DNA of 64,000 nt, from contig NZ_JAEQMG010000163.1 of the NCBI RefSeq assembly GCF_016680995.1, forward strand, positions 1-64,000, given 5' to 3'. The DNA comes from Ruminococcus difficilis. GTDB taxonomy: Bacteria; Bacillota_A; Clostridia; Oscillospirales; Acutalibacteraceae. Made by a program: the position numbers and the translations under genes. How positions within the stretch are numbered: the first letter of the stretch is position 1; each line of letters begins with the position of its first letter. The notes beneath the pieces are model-generated. The model did not search any database. It was given only the letters and a program-made list of their open reading frames with translations, and was not told where the DNA came from. Of this stretch, positions 52,630-61,486 are shown in pieces.

Positions 52630-55600
52630 TTATGCTTGATTGGGCGTTACCGTTTCATTGATCGGATACGGAACGGTCATGCCGGCGAGATATCTTTGGA
52701 TAAACGTCACGTCGGTAATGTCGGTGCTGCCGTCATTGTTGACGTCGCCTGCCGCTTCGTTGTAACATGCCGTTACGCTCATATCGGCAAGCGCGCGCTG
52801 TATCCACGATACGTCGATGATCGTCACCTCGCCGTCGCCGTCCACATCGCCGAGGACATACGGCTTGTTGCTGAGATAGCGCATGGTGACGATGTCGGAG
52901 GTCACGCTGAAATTGCCGCAGATAACGACACAGCGCACGCCCTGATCGACATAATCCGCCTTATGCTCACCGTCGATCGCAATGCTGAATTCGCTGTGGA
53001 ACACATCTTCGCTGTCGACCGTCTTGTTGGGCTGAGCCACCGTGTCGGTTTTGACCGTCTGCCATTTATCCGTCGCCTCATCATAGCGCTGCCAGCAGAA
53101 ATCCATCGTGTCGTCGATGTCGACCGTCTTGACGGCGTCAATACCGAAGGTCGCGGTCTCATCATCGGTATTCTCCGCCATCCAGTAGGTTTTCGGCTGC
53201 TTTGTGATTTTGATATCGCCGTTGGTATTCTGTTCGATACTGCCGGTCGAAATCGAATCCGTCAGGATGCCTTCGGTCACGATCAACGTGCCGTCCTGCT
53301 GCGTCTGCTTCTTTGCGGGAGCAAGATAGAACCTTTCCTCGTCGGTGTAGGTGTTCTTAGCCAGATGAACGGTATAGAGCGTGTAATCGGAGTTTGGATC
53401 CGGTTCGATCACATTCTCTTTGTTCTGGAGATGGATCAGATTGCTGCCGGTGTTCGAGTCGGACATATAGACGTTATAGCCGGTCGCCATGCGCTCGGGA
53501 TTGCGGTTCTTGCTCTTCCACATCAGGGTGATATCCGCGGAGCCGTCGCTGTTCTTCTCGATCGACTGGATCGTGAATTTCTCGGGCTGTTCGGGCGGGA
53601 GCTCATAGTTCTCCGTAAAGTAGCTCAGCGCGAAAACATCTGTGTTGGCGCTCATATCGACATTGTCATCGTCGATCCCCTCGCGGTCGATCTCAAAGCC
53701 CTCCATCTTGTAGCAGACTGAGGTCGCTCTGTAATTGTACAGAGTACCGTTTTCGGGATCGTAGTGACGGATCTGGCTGTTGACCGAAGTATACATATTA
53801 TCCTTATCGCTGCCGGAAAACTCCGCGCCGTCGGGCAAGGTGCGGACGGGGGAGTTGTAGATCGTGGTGAAGGTCACGCCGTCGGAGTTGGTTCTGCCGG
53901 CTGTACCGCCGATCTGAGCCGTAAAGTTGCCCGTAACACTGCTGCCGCCCTGGAAGATCAAAGCATTCGCCTTGAAGCCGAATTTGACCCCCAGCGAAAA
54001 GTTACCCGTTACGCTGCCGGAGTTATCGTTTTCGGTCGCGAAGGTCAGGCTCGCGCCCTTCATGACTTCCTGTTCATTGTTGACGACGTCAACGGCGACC
54101 ATACCGCGGTCAGTATCGCTCACATCACCGATCGTGGTTCTGCCGATCGCGTCGTTCAGATTGTGGTCATACAGAGAGGGATCGCCGTAACAGGATTTGG
54201 CAAGCTTCTCTCTGTCGATCATCTTGGCGGAGGTATCGGGAGGCAGGGTGTCTTCGGTTTGCTGCGTACCGTCGATGGCAGTCTCAAGCGCCGTGTTGTA
54301 CTGATCGATCGTCAGAGAGGAGAAGACAGGATCCTGTGCTTCGCTGAACTCCACGATCTCGGGTACCTCGTCAGGATCTTTGGTTTTGACGACCTCATAG
54401 ACGTTGACGATGACCGGTATGACATAGCATATCACGCAGTCCTCGGGAGAATCGATCATTATGCTCTTGGTAAGCTCCCTCTGGTGGGCGCAGGAATGGC
54501 TGAAAACAAAGTCGAGTCCGGCGGCGATCGAGGTCTCGGCTTCTCCGCCGACCAATCCGCCGATCTTGAACTCCACCGATTCGGAATAACCTAACGCGAA
54601 TCCCACACCGACATTCAAGCCGGAATAATTGCTCAAACCGGTCGTGATATCGAACTCGTAGTTGTAGAGCGAGTTCACTTCCGGATAATAGGGAGGAACC
54701 TGCATGACGGAATACAGCACCGGAGCGGAGTAGGTGGCGTAGGAGCCCGCCCAGCGGTAGTAGAAGGTATCCTCCTCCGTGTTCATGAAGTTGACGAACA
54801 GCGTGGTGCCGTAGTCATCCTCGTCCCTCTTGCTGAAATAGTCGTTATACGCTTTGCACGACCAATGATCCTCATCGTCAGAATCGGTATCCGAGATGAT
54901 GGAGATATCCATATAGACGTTATCATCGTTCGCGTCGACAGGGTCGGAGGATACGATCGCGATCTGATCGACGGCGGATTTGTTGAAGAAATGACCCGAG
55001 GTGCAGGTGCTCAGCCACATGGTGCTGTCTTCGGGATCCTTGTCGGCGCAGACATGCTCGCTCAGATCATAGCAGTACTCCTTGCTGAAGGACACGCTAT
55101 CACGCGGGAAGTTTTTATCGTCATGACCCGGCTGCGTGTCGGTGATATAGTAGAGCGTCGAGCCGCTCGGGTTGCTTTCGGAATAGACCGGCGTGCCGGT
55201 GACCTTTGCGTTCTGACAGTCGAGGATCACGCCCTGGATGCAGAGCTGATCCTTGACGCCGGATGAATCATAGAGATAATGGCCTGCGCACATCGCCGTC
55301 GGCTCGATCGCGCTGTAATGGTCGATACCGAGATTGCCGGGAGCGTCGACCTCCATCGGCGTCAACCACACCATCTCATACTTCGTGCCGTTATGGGTGA
55401 TGATATTGACATAGTTGTGCGACTGATCGAAGGAGCCGTAGCTGCGGTTGATATCCTCCCCGCCGTCGGGCTTTTGCAAATCCTTTTCCTTGAGACCCGC
55501 GACAACAAGCTCCTTGAAGCCGTCGCCGTTGAGGTCGGCGTCACAGGAGTTGATATAGTTCATGCGCATGGAATTTTCGTCAAAGGGCAGGTATTCATAC

Positions 55601-56826
55601 CTGAACAGCTCGTTGAAGTCGCTGCCGTCATAGCCGAAGATCTTGGTAATAGAGTTGAGATCCAGGTTTTTGTCCTTGTAGTGACGCGGTACGGATACCG
55701 TGATTACCAGATCGTCGTGCGTTTGATACTGGGTCGCGCCGGTAGAGGATTGTTTATCCTCGCCCAGACGGGTCGAGGTGGTGGACAGCGCCACGGTAGG
55801 CAAAAACCAATCGTCGCCCATCTTGCCGTAATCGGAAGTGAAATCCGTAAGATGGAATTCCTTCAACTTTGCGTGAGAGAAATTGCCGTTGCCGTCCTTG
55901 GTGAACTTTTCGATGATGACGCGCGCGTCGGCTGCGTTGCTGTCGTTCCCCTTGTCGGGCATATAATAGGCGAGCTCTTGTGTGCCGTCGCCGTCATAGT
56001 CGCCCACTGCCAGCGGGACATAGCCTCTGCTCTCACCGACCGGGATATCGCGGACATAGTCGCCCGACTGCATATAGGTGGTGTATTCATCCACCTGATT
56101 CCATTTGTATTTCTCGCCGTCCTGCACTCTGTCAAACAGCTTCACACGGATCGAGGAGCCTTTATCGGGATCTTTTTCCTTATAGCACAGGCTGAAATAA
56201 ACCAGCTCATCCAAGCCGTCGCCGTCGACGTCGATCCCCATGCCGTTGCTGGTCTGGATATCCCAGTCATCGCTGTCGTCATGCCATTGCGTGTATTCGG
56301 TCTCTCTGCCAAGATCGATGAGATCGTCGTTCAATTCCGACGCGTTGCCGATCTCGACGTCGTTGTAGGTATTGATATAAGCTTCATAGTGATCATGGTG
56401 GTCGGTATCACTCACCAGCAGCTCGTTCGGATTGACGAAGGTGAAGCCCGCCATCGGGTTCTGGTACTGCGCGTTGGTCGCGTATTCCTTCGCCTGCGCC
56501 GTCAAAGCGGCGGAGTCAAAATTCAACGAATCATAAACGCTGCTGTCACAGGAAAGAGAAATGAAGTTTTCATCATAATCCTCTTGACCCTGCTGCACAA
56601 GATCGAGCGCCTTGCTGCCCTCCAGCTCGCTGGAGCTGCCGGTATGCGGAATCAGAAGATCAGTCTCCAGCTCATCCGTGCTGTACTGACCGAAGCTCCC
56701 GTCGCCTGCCGTCGCGGCGAGCTGCGGGGTCTCCAAAGCAGAAACGCTGAAGCTCATACCGAAAACGGATACCGTGATCAGTACGGACAGTACGATCGCT
56801 AACAGTTTTTTACCGAATCGCAACAT
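52630..56826 (-). CDS. Large secreted dockerin protein with FG-GAP-like calcium loops
   Basis: 1398 residues. Signal peptide at 1-30 (LLAIVLSVLITVSVFG, cut near SVSA). The N-terminal half has several Asp-rich loops, GIDVDGDGLDELVYF, VGDYDGDGTQELAYYM and DADLNGDGFKELVVAG, as in FG-GAP/VCBS beta-propellers. The middle (about 740-1130) has alternating small/hydrophobic strands such as NVGVGFALGYSESVEFKIGG and TGNFSLGVKFGFKANALIF. A fibronectin-like region comes next. The last 75 residues are a type I dockerin with two repeats, GDVDGDGEVTIIDVSWIQRAL and GDVNNDGSTDITDVTFIQRYL (split here as loop plus helix). It should dock to a cohesin on the cell surface or scaffold. No catalytic domain is recognised. 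Confidence 0.85.
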   Translation of the reverse strand: MLRFGKKLLAIVLSVLITVSVFGMSFSVSALETPQLAATAGDGSFGQYSTDELETDLLIPHTGSSSELEGSKALDLVQQGQEDYDENFISLSCDSSVYDSLNFDSAALTAQAKEYATNAQYQNPMAGFTFVNPNELLVSDTDHHDHYEAYINTYNDVEIGNASELNDDLIDLGRETEYTQWHDDSDDWDIQTSNGMGIDVDGDGLDELVYFSLCYKEKDPDKGSSIRVKLFDRVQDGEKYKWNQVDEYTTYMQSGDYVRDIPVGESRGYVPLAVGDYDGDGTQELAYYMPDKGNDSNAADARVIIEKFTKDGNGNFSHAKLKEFHLTDFTSDYGKMGDDWFLPTVALSTTSTRLGEDKQSSTGATQYQTHDDLVITVSVPRHYKDKNLDLNSITKIFGYDGSDFNELFRYEYLPFDENSMRMNYINSCDADLNGDGFKELVVAGLKEKDLQKPDGGEDINRSYGSFDQSHNYVNIITHNGTKYEMVWLTPMEVDAPGNLGIDHYSAIEPTAMCAGHYLYDSSGVKDQLCIQGVILDCQNAKVTGTPVYSESNPSGSTLYYITDTQPGHDDKNFPRDSVSFSKEYCYDLSEHVCADKDPEDSTMWLSTCTSGHFFNKSAVDQIAIVSSDPVDANDDNVYMDISIISDTDSDDEDHWSCKAYNDYFSKRDEDDYGTTLFVNFMNTEEDTFYYRWAGSYATYSAPVLYSVMQVPPYYPEVNSLYNYEFDITTGLSNYSGLNVGVGFALGYSESVEFKIGGLVGGEAETSIAAGLDFVFSHSCAHQRELTKSIMIDSPEDCVICYVIPVIVNVYEVVKTKDPDEVPEIVEFSEAQDPVFSSLTIDQYNTALETAIDGTQQTEDTLPPDTSAKMIDREKLAKSCYGDPSLYDHNLNDAIGRTTIGDVSDTDRGMVAVDVVNNEQEVMKGASLTFATENDNSGSVTGNFSLGVKFGFKANALIFQGGSSVTGNFTAQIGGTAGRTNSDGVTFTTIYNSPVRTLPDGAEFSGSDKDNMYTSVNSQIRHYDPENGTLYNYRATSVCYKMEGFEIDREGIDDDNVDMSANTDVFALSYFTENYELPPEQPEKFTIQSIEKNSDGSADITLMWKSKNRNPERMATGYNVYMSDSNTGSNLIHLQNKENVIEPDPNSDYTLYTVHLAKNTYTDEERFYLAPAKKQTQQDGTLIVTEGILTDSISTGSIEQNTNGDIKITKQPKTYWMAENTDDETATFGIDAVKTVDIDDTMDFCWQRYDEATDKWQTVKTDTVAQPNKTVDSEDVFHSEFSIAIDGEHKADYVDQGVRCVVICGNFSVTSDIVTMRYLSNKPYVLGDVDGDGEVTIIDVSWIQRALADMSVTACYNEAAGDVNNDGSTDITDVTFIQRYLAGMTVPYPINETVTPNQA

Positions 56827-56860
56827 ACTACGATCCCTCCTTGATAAATTTTACACTAAA

Positions 56861-56889
56861 AATATAATACAAAATTGTCGGTTTGACAA
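56861..56889 (-). promoter_or_regulatory. Promoter of the dockerin gene
   Basis: On the minus strand TTGTCA, 17 bases, TATATT, 35 bases before the start codon, with AAGGAGG in between. Confidence 0.65.
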
Positions 56890-56936
56890 GAGTTTTTTCG
56901 ATGACGGATCCGATACCCTTACCGCCCTCGCTGACG

Positions 56937-56974
56937 CAAAAACAGACTGTACCCCCGGTGAGAGTACAGTCTGA
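56937..56974 (-). terminator. Terminator of the methyltransferase-STAS gene
   Basis: On the minus strand CAGACTGTAC, an 11-base loop, GTACAGTCTG and TTTTTTGCG. Perfect 10-bp stem. Confidence 0.85.
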
Positions 56975-57005
56975 ATATGTCAAAACAGATAAAAGGGGCG
57001 GCAGA

Positions 57006-58265
57006 TCAATCGGCAATGTCCAGAATGGAATCAAAGCCGGTCTGTGCCAGTATCTCTCTGACGGTCGCATTGATACCGGTCAGCCTGACCCCGTCCGGAC
57101 TGCCTTTTTTCATGATCAGCAGAACGCGTAAGCCCGCCGAGGAGATGTATGCCAATTCTCCGCAGTCGATAGCGACGGCTCGGAGCGTATGCTCCACCTT
57201 GATCCGCTCATAGAGCGCCAGCAGATTCGGCGCGGTGAGGGTATCGACTCTGCCCTTCAAGGACAAATTCAAGGTTTCGTTCGCTACATTCGCCTGCACA
57301 TCGAAGCTCTCACTGCTCAGATCAGCAGAGTCGACCGCGACGCTCTTATCCATCGTTGTGATCTTCCAGTAGGCGCATTTGTGCATATTCTGTCGGATCG
57401 CCTCAGCCTGATCGGGCGTGACCTTACCAAGGCTGTTGATCTCGGGCATATACTCCGACAGGATCATACGCTCCGCCCTCAAGCCGTGCGCGGCTAAGAA
57501 CTTCATCGCGTTTTTCATATTCTCTGCCGCGTCGCCACGGGGGCTGACGTTCAGCGAATTGCCACCCACGTTGACGTCCGACTTGTCCTCCGCGGTGGTC
57601 TTGCTCTGCATCATGATCTCCATGAAGCGGTCGCCGGCGATCGGCTGCATCGTCAGGATGTACTGCATCCCGGCCTCGGTATCGGCAGTCAGCCAACAGC
57701 CGCCGCGCTCTTTGAGGATCATGCGGATATTGTCGCACAGCGCGCCGACCTCGGAATCGGTGAAATACATCAAGAGGCCTTCGGTCGTGATGCACAGGGG
57801 ACCCTCGGCGTCCTTGAGCGCCGCTTTCAGGGATTCGCCGTTCGTCGCGTCCACGCCGCAAAAATGCACCAAGGAGCGTTGATCCTCATCGATCAGGGAC
57901 AGGATCGCGGGCTCTGCCTCAGCGATCGCGGCGGGCAGATCCAAGCCGTAATACGCGATCCCCTTCTGCGCCATCGCTTTGGCGCGCGGGGTATAGCCGC
58001 AGGGCAGATCCACCAGCGTTTTGCAGCCGGTCTCCTCGGCGATCGCGGCACAGGTACGCCAGCGTGTTTCCACCAAGATCATGTTGGCCGTCATCTGCTC
58101 GGGCGCTACCGTTGTCGTAGCGCTGTTCTGTGTCTCCTCAAAGGACAGGTTCAGCTTTTCGGCGACCGAAGCCGCGTCCCCGACGCCCGCCGCAGCGAGC
58201 TGAAAGACCGTCATTTTGGCGGTATTGAATACCGGGTTGACTCGTTCCAATAAGTTTTGATCCAT
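57006..58265 (-). CDS. Methyltransferase (LCM/PPM type) fused to a STAS domain
   Basis: 419 residues. The first 300 resemble leucine-carboxyl methyltransferase-type SAM enzymes: VETRWRTCAAIAE, LVDLPCGYTPRAKAMAQ (SAM loop, where many relatives have GCGxDTR), YYGLDLPAAIAEAEP and CITTEGLLMYF. The last 88 or so are an anti-anti-sigma STAS domain, LNLSLKGRVDTLTAPNLLA to DCGELAYISSAGLRVLLIM, with the Ser pair at the usual phosphorylation site and GINATVREILAQTGFDSIL. The pair of domains on one chain is unusual. It may link small-molecule or protein methylation to a phospho-switch. SpoIIE at 8.8 kb is a STAS phosphatase, but no link to it is shown. ATG at 58265 is chosen over 58274 by spacing. Confidence 0.8.
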   Translation of the reverse strand: MDQNLLERVNPVFNTAKMTVFQLAAAGVGDAASVAEKLNLSFEETQNSATTTVAPEQMTANMILVETRWRTCAAIAEETGCKTLVDLPCGYTPRAKAMAQKGIAYYGLDLPAAIAEAEPAILSLIDEDQRSLVHFCGVDATNGESLKAALKDAEGPLCITTEGLLMYFTDSEVGALCDNIRMILKERGGCWLTADTEAGMQYILTMQPIAGDRFMEIMMQSKTTAEDKSDVNVGGNSLNVSPRGDAAENMKNAMKFLAAHGLRAERMILSEYMPEINSLGKVTPDQAEAIRQNMHKCAYWKITTMDKSVAVDSADLSSESFDVQANVANETLNLSLKGRVDTLTAPNLLALYERIKVEHTLRAVAIDCGELAYISSAGLRVLLIMKKGSPDGVRLTGINATVREILAQTGFDSILDIAD

Positions 58266-58752
58266 CCGTAACATCCTTTTCTGAATTAGTAGGTAATGAT
58301 AGGGATACGCGCCGGATTACCTCTTTGATTGGAATCATATCACAGCGCAGGGGGGATGTCAACTAATACTATCAGGATCAATACGTCGGAAAAGATGACG
58401 GCGCGTCAATCGGCGTCCGTACAGAGGAAAACGGCAAGGTATCAGCCCTGCCCGATGCTGCTCGGCTATGCAAAAAATCATAAAATTACGGTTGTAATAT
58501 ATTGTAAAATAAGGTTGTTTATGCTATAATCATCAACAGAAGAATCCTTTCCCCCATGTTCCGAAACGAAGGTTAAATTTGCCGTGACCTCGGCTTGTGC
58601 CGAAGTCCCGCAATGCCTGTGAAAAGTCTGTAACGTGACCGAAGCGGCGCTGATACAGGCGCCCATGCCTGACCCGAAAAGCCCGGCTGAGCTTCGGCGG
58701 TACCGCGGCGGCCACGATCGTGTAATATTCTATCTGAAACGGAGGAAAAGAA
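58266..58752. other. Divergent intergenic region with promoter and leader
   Basis: A plus-strand promoter is at 58502-58530. The leader of about 215 bases has a hairpin GACCTCGGC/GCCGAAGTC near 58588 and GCGCTGATACAGGCGCCC near 58645. I did not recognise a known riboswitch. No gene seen. Confidence 0.5.
58502..58530 (+). promoter_or_regulatory. Promoter of the 58.8 kb lipoprotein gene
   Basis: TTGTAA, 17 bases, TATAAT with extended TGC. The start codon is 222 bases downstream, leaving a long leader. Confidence 0.72.
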
Positions 58753-59718
58753 ATGAAAAAAATCTTACTGGTGACTCTTGCCGCAATGATCCTGCTGCTC
58801 ACCGCGTGCAGCGCGGGTCAGACAAAAGCGACCGAGCCCGCCCAAGCGACCAAGGATGAGGCTGCCGTCACATCCAATCGTCCCGAGGACAGCACCGCTG
58901 TGATGCTGCCGAAGTACACCTACACCCTCAACGGCTCCCACGAGGTAAAGGGCAGACAGGGTGTGTGCAGCGAGGGCGACTACTACTGGGTCAGCGGCTC
59001 GACCACTCTGGCGAAGTACGACAAGGACTGGAACCTGATCAAGATCAACGAAGAACCCTTCAAGGGCTATGAGGTCGAGGTCAACCACATCGCCGACATC
59101 GATGTGTACAACAACGAGCTGTACATCGGCGCCGAGTACTTCATGGACGGCGTAGGCAAGAACATCCAGGTCGCGGTCTATGACGGCGACACCTTAGAGC
59201 TCAAGCGCACCTTCCCCTTTGAGGCGGAAAGCGGTCAGCTCGAGTGCTCCGGTATCGCGGTCAACCCCGATAACAGCACCGTATGGATGTGCTCATGGGT
59301 CGGTGAAGAGAGCGGTCGTTATCTGTACGGCTACGACCTGAAGACCGGCAAGTATCAGGGCAAGGTCCATATGCAGATGCCGCCCCAGTGGCTGCAGGGC
59401 ATCGCCTACTATGACGGTTACTTCTACATGACCGCCGACGACGGTACTGCCGACGACAAAGAGCCGGATCACCTCTATCGCACCAAGATCAACGAAGGCG
59501 CGACCGACTGCATCGTAACGCTCGAGCGCACCTTTGACGATGTTACCCTGCAGGGCGAGATCGAGGGTCTGACCTTTGACCACGCCAAAAAGCAGCTGCT
59601 CCTGCTCTATAACCGCGGCGCGCGCATCGTGCTGGGTATGCCCAAGGGCTTCTATGACGGATATGATAAAGAGATCAGCGAGGTATTCGTCTACGATATG
59701 ACTGAGAGAAGCAAATAA
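58753..59718 (+). CDS. Lipoprotein with probable beta-propeller domain
   Basis: 321 residues. Signal MKKILLVTLAAMILLLTACS with lipobox L-T-A-C. A short Thr/Ala linker is followed by about 270 residues with repeating strand motifs (GDYYWVSGSTTLAKYDKDW, DIDVYNNELYIGAEYF, GIAVNPDNSTVWMCSW, GIAYYDGYFYMTADD, GLTFDHAKKQLLLLYNRG), typical of a six-bladed propeller. It probably binds or senses something outside the cell; the ligand is unknown. GGAGGAAAAGAA precedes the ATG. The truncated S41 gene follows 41 bases later. Confidence 0.8.
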   Translation: MKKILLVTLAAMILLLTACSAGQTKATEPAQATKDEAAVTSNRPEDSTAVMLPKYTYTLNGSHEVKGRQGVCSEGDYYWVSGSTTLAKYDKDWNLIKINEEPFKGYEVEVNHIADIDVYNNELYIGAEYFMDGVGKNIQVAVYDGDTLELKRTFPFEAESGQLECSGIAVNPDNSTVWMCSWVGEESGRYLYGYDLKTGKYQGKVHMQMPPQWLQGIAYYDGYFYMTADDGTADDKEPDHLYRTKINEGATDCIVTLERTFDDVTLQGEIEGLTFDHAKKQLLLLYNRGARIVLGMPKGFYDGYDKEISEVFVYDMTERSK

Positions 59719-59759
59719 AACCGAAATAAGATGATCAAACAGGCTGTGCCCTCGAGGGA

Positions 59760-61310
59760 TTGACTCAAAGCCAAAACGGCAATCAGTACACCCTCACCAA
59801 TATTGCGGGAACATCCGCGATCTTTGATATTGATAACGATACCGTCTTTACATCAAACTTTGAGAATTTCACGACGCTTGCTTATTCCCTGCAGGTCGAA
59901 GCAGCCGGCGGCGTTGATAATAACTACCCCTTTGTCAAGCTGACCGATACGAACGAGCCTGCCGATCCCACTCCTCTTACGCTGAACCTCGGCGAATACG
60001 GGATCGACCTGCGCGGCGATGATACGGGTGTTTACGCGCCTGTCGCTACCATCAGCGATATCTTCGCGACCTCAGAAACCTATTACGTTGTGTATGCCGG
60101 AGAGAAGCTCTATACAAAGGAATTTGCCAAATCTCACCAGCCGACAGCCGCTTTGGATACCGATCCCGATTTCCTCGCGGCGATCCAGGAGGATCATCCT
60201 GCCGATCTGGCGGATTTCACCTATCGCGAGCTTTGCTTCAATCTCGATACATGGTACGGTCAGCCGGGTCAGGAATATGTCCACGATGATCTCGCGGGCG
60301 TCAAGCTCGACGATCTGCTGACAGAAAAGTATCCTCAGATCAAAGCATGGCTGCAGTCTACCGACTTCAAGACCTTCTACACCGGCATGTATCACCTGAT
60401 CAACGGTCTGTTGTTCGACGGAGGACATACCACGATCGCATCGAGACTGAACACCGAGAATCAGCCTCTTTTGGTAGAGGTGTTAAACACTTTTGCCGGG
60501 CAGCCGTATCAGGGACGATTTGTTTTCGCAAGCTTCACAAAGCAAACCGACGCCAAATCACGTACCCCGATCCGTGACGCTGCCTACGGCGGAGATTACT
60601 ACATCGAGCAGGGCGACACCGCCATGATCCACTTCGACTCCTTTGTCGTTGACTACAACGGCTGGAAGGCATTTTATGCCGGAGAAGGGGAGCGTCCGCT
60701 GACCTTTACCGACGCGACAGGCACAAAGTATGATACCGTAGGTACGGTTCTCTCCGGTCTCGAGCGCGCCAAGCAGAACCCCGAGATCAAGAACATCATC
60801 ATCGACATGAGCTGTAACGGCGGCGGCGACTCCGGAGCGATGATGGCAATCGAATGGCTGATCAACGGTCAGGGTTATCTTCGCTTTGAAAGCCGACTGA
60901 CGGGACGCGTCAAAACGACTACCGCTCATTTCGATATGAACTTTGACGGCGTCTTTGACGAGAACGACGTCAGCCCCTATACCGATTACAACTTCGGCGT
61001 GCTGACCAGCAACTACGCCTTCTCCTGCGGCAACGCCTTCCCGTGGTTCATGCACGAGCACAACAAGATGATCCTCGGCGAGATGACTACCGGCGGCGCC
61101 TGCGCGATCCGTCTCACCTCTGCCGCGGGAATCGAGTTTGCGTGTTCCGCCGCTTCCAGCAAGATCGTCAGCGATTCCGGCGAAAGCGTGGACTTCGGCT
61201 GTCCGATCGACGTCGACCTGACTGTCGAGGGCGAGAATCGTTATCTGAACTTCTATGACCTCGATCTGCTCAGTGCGAAGATGAACGAGTATTATGCGAA
61301 TAGTCATTAA
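59760..61310 (+). pseudogene. S41-type (tail-specific protease) protein lacking its N-terminus
   Basis: The frame of 516 codons is open from a stop at 59727 with no ATG, signal sequence or Shine-Dalgarno; only a TTG at 59760 could start it. S41 traits are clear: GKTYHLINGLLFDGGHTTIASRL-like PDZ-side region, NIIIDMSCNGGGDSGAMMAIEWL, and NYAFSCGNAFPWFMHEHNKMILGEMTTGG with catalytic Ser of FSCGN. Relatives are exported, so the signal peptide and about 50 residues seem to be missing. Either a deletion removed the start, leaving a pseudogene, or it is translated from read-through of the lipoprotein gene. Confidence 0.6.
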
Positions 61311-61349
61311 AACGAATAGCGATCGCCGTGATCGGCGGTCATGAAAGAG

Positions 61350-61393
61350 CCTCCCCTGTCAGCTTTGAACCAAGCTGATCGGGGAGGTTTTTT
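61350..61393 (+). terminator. Terminator after the S41 gene
   Basis: Stem CCTCCCC...GGGGAGG extended by AGCTT/AAGCT, with TTTTTT tail. Confidence 0.82.
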
Positions 61394-61426
61394 ACGATGA
61401 TGAAGTAAAAACGAGGCTTCATACAA

Positions 61427-61454
61427 TTGACAGTGAACGGATATCTGCTATAAT
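61427..61454 (+). promoter_or_regulatory. Consensus promoter of the condensation-type acyltransferase
   Basis: TTGACA, 16 bases, TATAAT with extended TGC, 33 bases before the start codon. Confidence 0.85.
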
Positions 61455-61486
61455 GAAAACGGAAAATCATAAATGAGGTGATAGAG

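Noticed and set aside
58537..58752. Cobalamin, c-di-GMP or SAM riboswitch in the leader
   Set aside because: None of the conserved core strings I know for these classes is present.
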